From positions 2,848,501 to 2,912,500 of the forward strand of contig NZ_VSRN01000001.1 of assembly GCF_008369915.1 (NCBI RefSeq): 64,000 nucleotides of DNA. Reading direction: 5' to 3'. This document shows positions 16,320-22,775 of this stretch, piece by piece. The DNA is from Dyadobacter sp. UC 10 (GTDB lineage Bacteria > Bacteroidota > Bacteroidia > Cytophagales > Spirosomataceae). The stretch's first letter is position 1; every line of letters starts with the position of its first letter. The translations under genes were made by a program, and so were the position numbers. The notes under the pieces were generated by a model. That model had not been told where the DNA came from. It was given only the letters and a program-made list of their open reading frames with translations, and did no database searches.

Positions 16320-17090
16320 TTAATGACTTGGATACACCTTTCCTCCTGTTGTTAATTCAACTTCATTAGCTGGATTCTTTAAAAATTTATTTTTCATATC
16401 GGTCTCGTATATATCAATAAGCTTGTCAGCCATCACAGATATATCTCGCGACATGTTTTTGTTTCGCGGAGGTGTTCCTTTATGAAATTTAACCACGTGT
16501 AATTTGGTCATATTGTTCTTGACAAATTTTATGGCTTCCATGTAGTCATAGTCTCCACTAACAAGGATTATTTTATCGCACTTTTTTTCAACGCTCAAAG
16601 CTATCATCTTGACCGCAAGTGCAATATCTACTCCTTTTTCACCTATGTACACCTGTTCTTGTGGTTTGATCTTAACTATGCCGGTTTTAATGATTTCTAT
16701 GTCGTTGTATTCGATTGACAGCTGATCGTAGGCGTACTCTATTTGACTGAACCGATCCTTTTGTTTTTTTATCCATTCTTCTACAAATGTGACTTGCTTT
16801 TCTACTGTCTGGACTATACCCTCAGGAATTTTGTCCATCTCTCCGTTTTTATAGTTCTGAAAGTAATTGCGATACTTTTTATAGTATTCGGAAGACCGAA
16901 TGTTATCCGAAGAAAAAAAGTTGTCCTGTATCTTTTGCGGCCTGAACCAGTAGCTCCTTATTAATTCATCCTCAGGATCGATTAAGCTATTGAAAAAATT
17001 CTTCCAATGGATGTCTTTTTCAATGAGCTTCATCCCCAACAGGGAATAATACAGATTTTGACCGTCAACTAAAATTACAACTTTTTTCAT
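16320..17090 (-). CDS. NYN-domain (PIN-like) protein, possible RNase
   Basis: 256 residues with the NYN/LabA layout. VDGQNL (residues 8-13) gives the first acidic residue Asp9, KGVDIALAVKM (152-162) the second at Asp155, and VSGDYDYM (177-184) gives Asp180 and Asp182. Such domains fold like PIN nucleases and often cut RNA; activity here is inferred. Residues 40-135 form a long inserted helical segment (RSSEYYKKYRNYFQNYKNGEMDK), larger than in minimal LabA proteins. The gene is AT-rich next to its neighbours. Upstream there is a terminator-like hairpin and, further up, a consensus promoter, so expression may depend on read-through. Confidence 0.85.
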   Translation of the reverse strand: MKKVVILVDGQNLYYSLLGMKLIEKDIHWKNFFNSLIDPEDELIRSYWFRPQKIQDNFFSSDNIRSSEYYKKYRNYFQNYKNGEMDKIPEGIVQTVEKQVTFVEEWIKKQKDRFSQIEYAYDQLSIEYNDIEIIKTGIVKIKPQEQVYIGEKGVDIALAVKMIALSVEKKCDKIILVSGDYDYMEAIKFVKNNMTKLHVVKFHKGTPPRNKNMSRDISVMADKLIDIYETDMKNKFLKNPANEVELTTGGKVYPSH

Positions 17091-17115
17091 AATTTATCCT
17101 ATACGTAGAGAGGGT

Positions 17116-17143
17116 TAAAAAAAAGGCCATCAAAGCGATGGCC
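17116..17143 (-). terminator. Intrinsic terminator upstream of the NYN gene
   Basis: On the minus strand GGCCATC (from 17143) pairs with GATGGCC (ending 17125) and is followed by eight Ts. It lies 26 bases before the NYN start, so it ends a short upstream transcript or acts as an attenuator. Confidence 0.8.
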
Positions 17144-17240
17144 GAATATTATTCGAGAACTAAATCTCAGTGTTAATCACGCATTGAGCGCAGTATTCAT
17201 CAAAGTTAACGTTTACTCTCACAGCGAGTTATTCGCTGTG
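17116..17240 (-). ncRNA. Candidate small RNA or attenuated leader before the NYN gene
   Basis: A consensus promoter at 17246-17277 should start transcription near 17240. The transcript would run about 125 bases to the terminator at 17116-17143. The inverted repeat at 17217-17243 (11-bp perfect arms, loop GTTAT) overlaps its 5' end. A seven-codon ORF (MNTALNA) lies inside, which would suit a leader peptide. No long ORF fits. It could be a free small RNA or a regulatory leader for the NYN gene. I do not recognise a family. Confidence 0.45.
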
Positions 17241-17243
17241 AGA
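17217..17243. repeat. Perfect 11-bp inverted repeat
   Basis: TCTCACAGCGA and TCGCTGTGAGA separated by GTTAT. It is not followed by a T-run on either strand, so it is not a simple terminator. It overlaps the expected start point of the promoter at 17246-17277, where it could be an operator or a 5' RNA hairpin. Confidence 0.7.
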
Positions 17244-17245
17244 TA

Positions 17246-17277
17246 CAAATTTAGAAACCCTTATTGGAAATGCAAAA
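17246..17277 (-). promoter_or_regulatory. Consensus Bacteroidota promoter (TTTTG-N19-TAAATTTG)
   Basis: On the minus strand TTTTG (17273-17277) is followed by exactly 19 bases and then TAAATTTG (17246-17253), a full match to the phylum's housekeeping promoter. It points leftwards into the candidate small RNA and the NYN gene. Confidence 0.7.
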
Positions 17278-17278
17278 T

Positions 17279-17410
17279 CTAGTTATCTTTTTTTTGCTCT
17301 TTTTTCTTAGGCTTAAGCGCCGCCGTAATCATATCTTCGAAGGTACCCTTCACGGATACCTTCGTTTCGTATTTTTCCGCCCTTTTCTTTGGCTTTTTTT
17401 CTTCTCCCAT
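17279..17410 (-). CDS. 43-residue Lys-rich protein downstream of the IS1595 transposase
   Basis: Begins MGEEKKPKKRAEKYETKV, continues SVKGTFEDMITAAL and ends KPKKKEQKKDN. The gene starts three bases after the transposase stop, so the two are surely co-transcribed. A charged N-terminus, a short 'KGTFEDMI' core and a basic tail make it look like a conserved micro-protein of Bacteroidota. I recall similar small ORFs next to IS1595-type transposases but cannot verify that. It could be an accessory of the transposase or a DNA/RNA-binding peptide. Confidence 0.65.
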   Translation of the reverse strand: MGEEKKPKKRAEKYETKVSVKGTFEDMITAALKPKKKEQKKDN

Positions 17411-17413
17411 AGA

Positions 17414-18337
17414 TCACATTTTTATAAGGTCAACATATCTAAGGCGCTTGCCTTCTGCACGTCCTACCGACAGTTGAAAGCGGGTAGTGTCCTTAATCTT
17501 TCTGCTATTATAACGAAAACCGAATTCATTGCAATATCTGTGCAAGTGCTTAGGGCTTACATTGTGGTAGATACCAATGATACCCCTTTTAAGTTGGCTC
17601 CAGAAGTTTTCAATGTTGTTGGTATGAAATACTTTATCGGTGACATAATTACCTTCTGAGTGCTTAACAGTGATGTGCTGATAGATTTTCTCTAAGCCTT
17701 TGTAAGATGTGTTAGCATCAGTGATCAAAGTTGCTGACAAGCTTACTTGCGCCTTTACTATTCCGTGCAAAGTTTCGCCTGTCGTGTCTGCAACAACATG
17801 AGTAGTTACATTACCGCCTCTTTCCAATACACCCACTACCGGCACTTTACCGCTTCCGCCTTGTGAGTCATGGATTCTCTTGTTCGCGTGGCGGTTTTTG
17901 TTTTTACCACCTACGTAAGTTTCGTCAGCTTCAACAGTGCCTTCTAGCAATTCAGGCGCGTTGTCTGTCAACATTTCACGGATACGGTGAAGAACGAACC
18001 AAGCAGTTTTCTGTGTAAGGTTCAGGTCACGGCTCAACTGCAAAGAAGAGATTCCTTTTTTGTGCGCAGTACATAGGTACATTGCAGCGAACCAAGTACG
18101 CAGACCAATTTTAGTGTTCTCGAAGATTGTACCGCTGATAACGGTGAATTTCTTGTAGCACTCTTTGTTAGCGCATTTATAACCACGGGTGGTAGTATAG
18201 ACGTGAGTGTGTCCACAGTGAGGGCAAACGGGTTTGAGTTCAACACCCCAACGCTGTTCAGCTAGATAGTTTTTGCAAGTTTCTTCATCCTTGAAGAAGT
18301 CGAGCACTTGAAGTAAACTGTTGAATTTGGAAGTCAT
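17414..18337 (-). CDS. IS1595-family transposase
   Basis: 307 residues from the ATG at 18337; the frame is open upstream to a TTG at 18364, but MTSKFNSLLQVLDFF is the natural start. A zinc ribbon (CPHCGHTHVY..CANKECYKKF, about residues 37-62) precedes the ISXO2-type catalytic domain. VEADETYVGG and ITDANTSYKG supply the first two acidic residues, and HTNNIENFWSQLKRG the region that in this family holds Asn or Glu. The C-terminus NEFGFRYNSRK is typical. The gene is intact. I could not find terminal inverted repeats or target duplications immediately around it, so the mobile unit's limits are unclear. Confidence 0.93.
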   Translation of the reverse strand: MTSKFNSLLQVLDFFKDEETCKNYLAEQRWGVELKPVCPHCGHTHVYTTTRGYKCANKECYKKFTVISGTIFENTKIGLRTWFAAMYLCTAHKKGISSLQLSRDLNLTQKTAWFVLHRIREMLTDNAPELLEGTVEADETYVGGKNKNRHANKRIHDSQGGSGKVPVVGVLERGGNVTTHVVADTTGETLHGIVKAQVSLSATLITDANTSYKGLEKIYQHITVKHSEGNYVTDKVFHTNNIENFWSQLKRGIIGIYHNVSPKHLHRYCNEFGFRYNSRKIKDTTRFQLSVGRAEGKRLRYVDLIKM

Positions 18338-18361
18338 TTTTGCTTGTCCGTTTAACCTGTA

Positions 18362-18394
18362 CAAATATACAAATTAATAACTTAATGGGACAAG
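18362..18394 (-). promoter_or_regulatory. Probable transposase promoter
   Basis: TTG (18391-18393), 21 bases, then TATATTTG (18362-18369) on the minus strand, 25 bases before the transposase ATG. Confidence 0.5.
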
Positions 18395-18454
18395 AAATTG
18401 CAGGTTTATTTTCAGAAATATTAATTCTTTTGCTTACAAAAACATTTACAGAAA

Positions 18455-18486
18455 TTTGGTACCTTAAGGTATATAATTTAACTTTG
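18455..18486 (+). promoter_or_regulatory. Consensus Bacteroidota promoter (TTTG-N20-TAACTTTG)
   Basis: TTTG (18455-18458), 20 bases, then TAACTTTG (18479-18486), pointing rightwards into two tiny ORFs. Transcription would start at about 18492. It diverges from the transposase. Confidence 0.65.
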
Positions 18487-18514
18487 CATGGCAATGCAAA
18501 TAGGCCGACTGGAA

Positions 18515-18643
18515 ATGAAACCAATCGACCGATTTGTTACAAGTGAGACCGGATATGTTTTCGAATCTCGCAGGATTTCGATAAACAAGCGGGGCGGCGA
18601 CCCCACTTTTGGCTTAAGGCCTAGTTTATCGGAAATGATTTAG
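18515..18643 (+). CDS. Candidate 42-residue protein, first of two abutting small ORFs
   Basis: Starts MKPIDRFVTSETGYVF and ends FGLRPSLSEMI; GGA lies just before the ATG, about 23 bases after the predicted transcription start. In-frame ATGs also exist at 18488 and 18494 but sit at or before that start. The composition is protein-like (SRRISINKRGGDPTFGLRPS) rather than random AT-rich text. The next ORF begins one base after its stop. I do not recognise it. It may instead be the 5' piece of a broken gene. Confidence 0.38.
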   Translation: MKPIDRFVTSETGYVFESRRISINKRGGDPTFGLRPSLSEMI

Positions 18644-18644
18644 A

Positions 18645-18818
18645 ATGGTTACCGCCACTCCCGACGGCTTACCAATTCAATGCGGACTACGATCTTTTGA
18701 TCGTGATCGTTCTTTTGACAACAACGCGTACCGGAACGGTAACAGTGCGTTTAATGACAGTCAAACGGGTGCTTCTACGGATTATCATAGTTGTAGCATT
18801 TTGTTTGTGTATAGATAG
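18645..18818 (+). CDS. Candidate 57-residue protein, second of two abutting small ORFs
   Basis: The ATG follows the previous stop by one base, an arrangement that allows translational coupling. The product starts MVTATPDGLPIQCG, then is rich in Asp, Asn and Ser (FDNNAYRNGNSAFNDSQTGA) and ends HSCSILFVYR. Two cysteines (13 and 50) could form a disulfide, but there is no signal peptide. It ends about 90 bases before a strong terminator, consistent with a small two-gene transcript from the promoter at 18455. Function unknown. Confidence 0.38.
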   Translation: MVTATPDGLPIQCGLRSFDRDRSFDNNAYRNGNSAFNDSQTGASTDYHSCSILFVYR

Positions 18819-18905
18819 ATTCCCATCCTTTTAACGACGTGGGAAATTTATCACCGATTACCGCTGATTTAATGTTCGAGATTAAATCAAGCAACAATAT
18901 CTTTC

Positions 18906-18935
18906 AAAAGCGCCTGTAATGAGCAGGCGCTTTTA
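18906..18935. terminator. Bidirectional intrinsic terminator
   Basis: AAAAGCGCCTG (18906-18916) pairs perfectly with CAGGCGCTTTT (18924-18934) across a seven-base loop; A-run and T-run on the two sides. It separates the rightward small ORFs from the leftward coiled-coil gene. Confidence 0.9.
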
Positions 18936-19709
18936 TTGATTAACCCCTTCCATCTTTTTCTGAGCGTACTTTTGGGTAAAATCTAATAATTTGCCAGGAT
19001 TCGACTGAATAGGTTTATTTAAAATAACATCAGTTATCTCAATCGACTCCAATTCCAACCTTTTCTTTAAAGATTCTAAGTGTTCCTCGGAAGGCCAATC
19101 TGCCACAAACAAATCACGAGTTCCGTAAAACCTTCGCCCTGCTTCTTTAAAATTAACGCCTCCAAATTTTCCATTCTTAGTACCCGTGCTGAGTGCGTTA
19201 TTAATCGCTGATTCAATCTTCCTTTTTTTATCAATATCCAATTCGTCAGTCAATCTAAGCACGTCGTTTACTGACAAGAATGATTCTGTACTTTCAATAA
19301 GCCATTTCAAAAAATTCGGCCATCCGACAAAACTGCTACGCTCCCAAAATCTAGTAGTCAGAATACTATGCTTATCTCTTTGATAACTGTACCAGCTTCC
19401 AGAATCTTTCTGGTCTACTACTATTCCATTATCATTTTCGATTTCTATAAAATTTTCTTTATTCTGAATATCCTCTGTTGAGCCTTCTTTCAACAAAGAG
19501 TGCATTTTTGAAAGCTTATTGTGGAAATTAGACAATTCCACTATTTCAGCTTTAATCCTATTAATTCTGGACTGATAATCAACTACGTCCGACTCCTTTA
19601 CTCTTATCTCACTTTGAACTTCCTCTATTTGATCTAAAAGCTGTTGATTCAAAGAATTCGTCTTACTCAATACAGTAGACTCTTCTATATGCGACGGAGT
19701 TGTTTCCAT
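18933..19709 (-). CDS. Coiled-coil protein of unknown function
   Basis: 258 residues from the ATG at 19709; the frame is open further, to a TTG at 19733, but that codon lies inside the -7 box, so the ATG must be the start. Residues about 15-75 form a coiled coil (LNQQLLDQIEEVQSEIRVKE.., YQSRINRIKAEIVELSNFHNK). A Gln/Asn/Asp linker follows. The C-terminal half (WPNFLKWLIESTESFLSVND through AINNALSTGTKNGKFGGVNF and GRRFYGTRDLF) has the look of a winged-helix-like domain, but I cannot name it. AT-rich. Its own consensus promoter and the terminator after its stop make it a single-gene transcript inside the accessory island. Confidence 0.75.
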   Translation of the reverse strand: METTPSHIEESTVLSKTNSLNQQLLDQIEEVQSEIRVKESDVVDYQSRINRIKAEIVELSNFHNKLSKMHSLLKEGSTEDIQNKENFIEIENDNGIVVDQKDSGSWYSYQRDKHSILTTRFWERSSFVGWPNFLKWLIESTESFLSVNDVLRLTDELDIDKKRKIESAINNALSTGTKNGKFGGVNFKEAGRRFYGTRDLFVADWPSEEHLESLKKRLELESIEITDVILNKPIQSNPGKLLDFTQKYAQKKMEGVNQ

Positions 19710-19730
19710 ACCCTGAGTATTAATTTGATT

Positions 19731-19761
19731 CAAAGATAGATGGATTCTACTGTTCCTACAA
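19731..19761 (-). promoter_or_regulatory. Promoter of the coiled-coil gene
   Basis: On the minus strand TTG (19759-19761), 20 bases, then TATCTTTG (19731-19738). The predicted start point is roughly 15 bases before the ATG at 19709, which fixes that codon as the start. Confidence 0.65.
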
Positions 19762-19954
19762 CTTTAGTTTAAAAATATATTTATTGACATAGGAGTAAGT
19801 AGAATTGGTATTTTTAAGATCAAAAATCAAGGCTCTGAATGTTAATCTCGGTATCGGCGATATTCTCAGGGAAGGAGCTTGCTATATCGATATTAGGGTG
19901 GCCATATTTCTACAAAGACCAAGTAATTGATTGTATTTTGTTCTACGTTTTACA

Positions 19955-19978
19955 TAAAAAAAGAGGCGCTAAGCCTCT
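19955..19978 (-). terminator. Intrinsic terminator after the split gene
   Basis: On the minus strand AGAGGC pairs with GCCTCT across a five-base loop and is followed by a run of Ts. It ends the leftward transcript of the frameshifted gene at 19997-20475. Confidence 0.75.
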
Positions 19979-19996
19979 CTGAGATGTGACATTTTA

Positions 19997-20475
19997 TCAA
20001 GTTCGGCTTGTTCCTTTTTTCAAGTCTTGCAACATTCTCATCACTTCATTTTTTGAATACCTTACCTTATTTACGTAATCGAGGTAATCAATGATTTCTT
20101 CGATTGTCGCATCCTTTCGAGCGCTAATGAATTTTTGCAAAGCTTCTTTTACGGTCATTGGATTCACCATGGTAAGGCATTTCAGTTGTAAACTCTTGTT
20201 TCGCGGTACAGGCAAGTTAGCGAACTGTGCTGGTTTTTTGTGCCATTCGTTTGCAAACGCTTCTATCCGACTATAAGCGACTAGAACCGGATCTTTTTAT
20301 TCTCCATCCCACACCTTTGTAACGTCTGATCGGCGGTGGCGTGAGCTTGTCCCAAGTCGTATATAGTCGCCTTAAAACACGACTCTTTCTTTTTCAGGAA
20401 TACAACTTTGTAGCATCTTGTCGGCATCGCTGGTGTGGCTTGTTCAACAGTTTTGGCTACCTCGCACATTTGCAT
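19997..20475 (-). pseudogene. Hypothetical gene split by a frameshift (two overlapping ORFs, about 159 residues if joined)
   Basis: ORF A (20281-20475) starts MQMCEVAKTVEQATPAM, contains KVVFLKKKESCFKATIYDLG and ends MENKKIRF. ORF B is open in the -1 frame from inside that end (KDPVLVAYSRIEAFANEWHK..) to 19997 and ends RMLQDLKKGTSRT; its own first ATG is only at 20170. One extra A in the five-A run at AATAAAAAG, or a -1 ribosomal slip there, joins them as MENKKDPVLVAYS. Joined, it is a plausible soluble protein with helical C-terminus (TVKEALQKFISARKDATIEE). It may be a decayed gene, a sequencing indel or a recoded gene. Divergent from ssb by 48 bases. Not recognised. Confidence 0.6.
20346..20367 (-). 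repeat. Right copy of island-flanking inverted repeat
   Basis: Read on the minus strand: ACTATATA, CGAC, TTGGGACAAG; 20 of 22 bases match the left copy at 16098-16119. This copy is inside ORF A of the split gene and codes TIYDLGQ; the left copy reads TI-stop-ELGQ in the same frame, so the left one might be a relic of the same gene. Confidence 0.55.
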
Positions 20476-20523
20476 TGCCGGTCGGACCGCCAGTATTATC
20501 AATTACATTTAAACATTAGCAAA

Positions 20524-20859
20524 ATGAACTCAGTAAAACTAATTGGAAACGTTGGACGTGAAATCAATGTGAGAGATTATGAGGGAGGAAAAATAGCAAC
20601 GTTCTCTCTCGCCACGAACGAAAATTATCTGAACAAAAACAAAGAAGAAGTAAAGGCTACAACCTGGCATGCGATCGTCGCATGGGGCCAGGTTGCTCAA
20701 AAATGTGAGACGCTACTCGAAAAGGGGAAAATGATAATTGTAGAAGGTCGCATCAACTATCGCCAGTATCAAAACAAAGAGGAGCAGACAGTCAAAGTTG
20801 CAGAGATTGTAGCTTTTAAAGTTGAAGAATATGTGAAAAGCAGCGAGATCGCGGCATAG
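20524..20859 (+). CDS. ssb: Short single-stranded DNA-binding protein
   Basis: 111 residues forming one OB fold: MNSVKLIGNVGREINVRDYE, FSLATNENYLNKNKEE, TWHAIVAWGQVAQKCETLLEKG and VEGRINYRQYQNKEEQ are typical SSB strands. It lacks the flexible linker and the acidic DDIPF-like tail by which replicative SSB recruits partners, so it is a secondary, minimal SSB of the sort found with mobile DNA or competence. The frame is open upstream, but the SSB fold begins at the ATG 20524. It lies at the right edge of the accessory island, divergent from the split gene, and is followed by a long perfect hairpin. Confidence 0.92.
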   Translation: MNSVKLIGNVGREINVRDYEGGKIATFSLATNENYLNKNKEEVKATTWHAIVAWGQVAQKCETLLEKGKMIIVEGRINYRQYQNKEEQTVKVAEIVAFKVEEYVKSSEIAA

Positions 20860-20929
20860 ATCTTTTGCCTGCCCACCTTAATTGCTGGTTTAGTGAACTC
20901 GGGGAATGAATAGTGCGTCGCATGTACCA

Positions 20930-20972
20930 AAATTGCTGGTCTCGTATTACCAAAATACGAGACCAGCAATTT
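20930..20972. terminator. 19-bp perfect hairpin between ssb and xylB
   Basis: Bases 20930-20948 are the exact reverse complement of 20954-20972, with a five-base loop ACCAA; the ends are AAATTG/CAATTT. It can terminate both convergent genes. The word ATTGCTGGT also occurs alone at 20881-20889, a partial extra copy. Confidence 0.75.
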
Positions 20973-20975
20973 AAA

Positions 20976-22460
20976 TCACAGGCTTGCTTCGAGCGCTTGT
21001 TTCCATTGTTCATAAGCATCCTGAGTGGCGGCAATCGCTTCGCTGTCCGGTTCCACGGTTTGCAATGCAGTAAGCCCGGTAAAGGCATCCGCACGGTTTT
21101 TGTAGTAACCGAGGCCGAAACCTGCTGCGCGGGCTGCACCCTGGGCTCCGTCGGTATTGTAAAGTTCAACGGTGGCTCCGGATACATTGGCAAATGTCTC
21201 GCGAAATACCGGGCTAAGAAACATATTGGCTTCACCGGCACGAATGTTTTTCAGGGAAACACCCACCGTTTCCATGATTTCCATTCCGTAATACAAGGCG
21301 AATACAATTCCTTCCTGAGATGCACGTGTATAATGGTTCAGATTGTGGCGACTGAATTGCAAGCCTTTGAAAGTACTGCCAGGATCCTGATTTTCAAGCA
21401 TGCGCTCCGCACCATTTCCGAAAGGGAGACAGAAAAGACCATCGGAACCAATCGGGGCTTCTGCGGCCAGCTGGTTCATTTCCGGATAACTGATACGACC
21501 CTGGAAAAGCGAATTTCTAAGCCATCCATTGAGACTACCGGTTCCGTTAACGCAAAGCAATACGCCAAAACGATCGGCTTGGGTAATCGGGTTCACGTGG
21601 AGAAATGTATTTACCCTGGATTTGGGATCGAATTTGATCTGGTCGCTTACCCCATACACAACTCCCGAAGTACCGGCAGTAGCGGCGACTTCTCCCGGTT
21701 CAAGAACATTGAGAGAAAATGCATTGTTGGGCTGATCCCCGGCGCGATAAGTTACTGGAATGCCCTGCTTCAAGCCAAGTGCCTCAGCTGCATCAGCGGT
21801 GATACGGCCCTGGTCAGAAAATGTAGGCAGCACAGTCGGGAGAATGTGCTGGTCGAATCCAAAGTGATTGAACAGGAAATCAGCGGGACGTTTATTGACA
21901 AAATCCCAAAAGATGCCTTCTGATAGTCCTGATGGAGTTGTTACGACTTCTCTGGTCATGCGCATTGCTAGATAATCGCCGGGAAGCATAAACTTTGAAA
22001 CCTTGGCATAAACATCTGGCTCGTTCTGTTTAACCCAGCCTAGCTTGGAAGCTGTGAAATTTCCTGGAGAATTGAGCAGATGTGGTAATACATATTCTTC
22101 ACCCAATTCTTCCATTGCCTTGTTACCTACTTCAACAGCCCGGCTGTCACACCAGATAATAGAAGGCCTGAGTACATTAAGCTGTTCATCTACAACAACA
22201 AGCCCATGCATTTGATATGAAATACCAATTGCTGCTACCTCGTCCGGCTTTATTCCGGCTTTCTTCACGACAGCCTGAGAAGCGAGACAGGCATTTTTCC
22301 ACCAATTTTCAGGCTGCTGCTCAGCAAAACCAGGTTTTGGAGAGTCAATCGTCATTTCCCTTTCCGGGAAGAAAGCGGAGGCAGCGACTGCCCCGGAATC
22401 TGCATGGATCAGACATGCTTTTACAGAAGAACTACCTAAATCGAATCCCAGAAAATACAT
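20976..22460 (-). CDS. xylB: Xylulokinase (FGGY family)
   Basis: Phosphorylates D-xylulose to xylulose 5-phosphate, feeding the pentose phosphate pathway. 494 residues with the two FGGY actin-like domains: the N-terminal GFDLGSSSVKACLI, the substrate segment GISYQMHGLVVVD, WCDSRAVEVG, and the C-terminal nucleotide region ATAGTSGVVYG plus the late GEANMFLSPVFRETFANVSG. The catalytic Asp is expected in YRAGDQPNNAF. No xylose isomerase (xylA) lies in the window; in relatives xylA is often the next gene, so this copy looks separated. The upstream 315-base gap holds its promoter. Confidence 0.95.
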   Translation of the reverse strand: MYFLGFDLGSSSVKACLIHADSGAVAASAFFPEREMTIDSPKPGFAEQQPENWWKNACLASQAVVKKAGIKPDEVAAIGISYQMHGLVVVDEQLNVLRPSIIWCDSRAVEVGNKAMEELGEEYVLPHLLNSPGNFTASKLGWVKQNEPDVYAKVSKFMLPGDYLAMRMTREVVTTPSGLSEGIFWDFVNKRPADFLFNHFGFDQHILPTVLPTFSDQGRITADAAEALGLKQGIPVTYRAGDQPNNAFSLNVLEPGEVAATAGTSGVVYGVSDQIKFDPKSRVNTFLHVNPITQADRFGVLLCVNGTGSLNGWLRNSLFQGRISYPEMNQLAAEAPIGSDGLFCLPFGNGAERMLENQDPGSTFKGLQFSRHNLNHYTRASQEGIVFALYYGMEIMETVGVSLKNIRAGEANMFLSPVFRETFANVSGATVELYNTDGAQGAARAAGFGLGYYKNRADAFTGLTALQTVEPDSEAIAATQDAYEQWKQALEASL

Positions 22461-22775
22461 CGGTTGAAAGTATTAATGCTTTGATTATGCTATAATTTTT
22501 TAAAGATAACTGCTGAAAAGTACAAAAATGTTCACTCAAAAAAGAAAACACATGTTTTAAGTGTTTAAATAACAATTTTAAAATCGTGGCCACATAAATG
22601 CGAGTTTAGGATCACTTTGTCAAAGAGCCCTGTTACAAAAATTCTCTATATTGAAGTTCGGAAATGAAACCAGACAGATCAAATTGTAGTTTGATTTGTG
22701 TTTATCTTGCATAAGCTTAAATATCTATCAGATATTTGTGTTTTAATAAAACGGTGACATCCTTTATCAGGAGCT
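22461..22775. other. Divergent intergenic region between xylB and the M28 peptidase gene
   Basis: 315 AT-rich bases with no credible ORF. A small inverted repeat ATCAAA..TTTGAT (22678-22695) could be an operator. I found no full match to the TTTG-N19-TAnnTTTG promoter. Confidence 0.4.

Noticed and set aside
18340..18546. A 68-codon plus-strand ORF upstream of the micro-ORFs
   Set aside because: It runs across two opposed promoter sites and has no plausible ribosome site; the shorter ORFs after the promoter fit better.
16320..20859. Prophage
   Set aside because: No integrase, terminase, capsid, portal or lysis genes; only a NYN gene, a transposase and an SSB, which are not enough.
20913..21923. 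A 336-codon plus-strand ORF opposite xylB
   Set aside because: Long only because xylB codon use lacks stops on the other strand; xylB is full length with all FGGY motifs.
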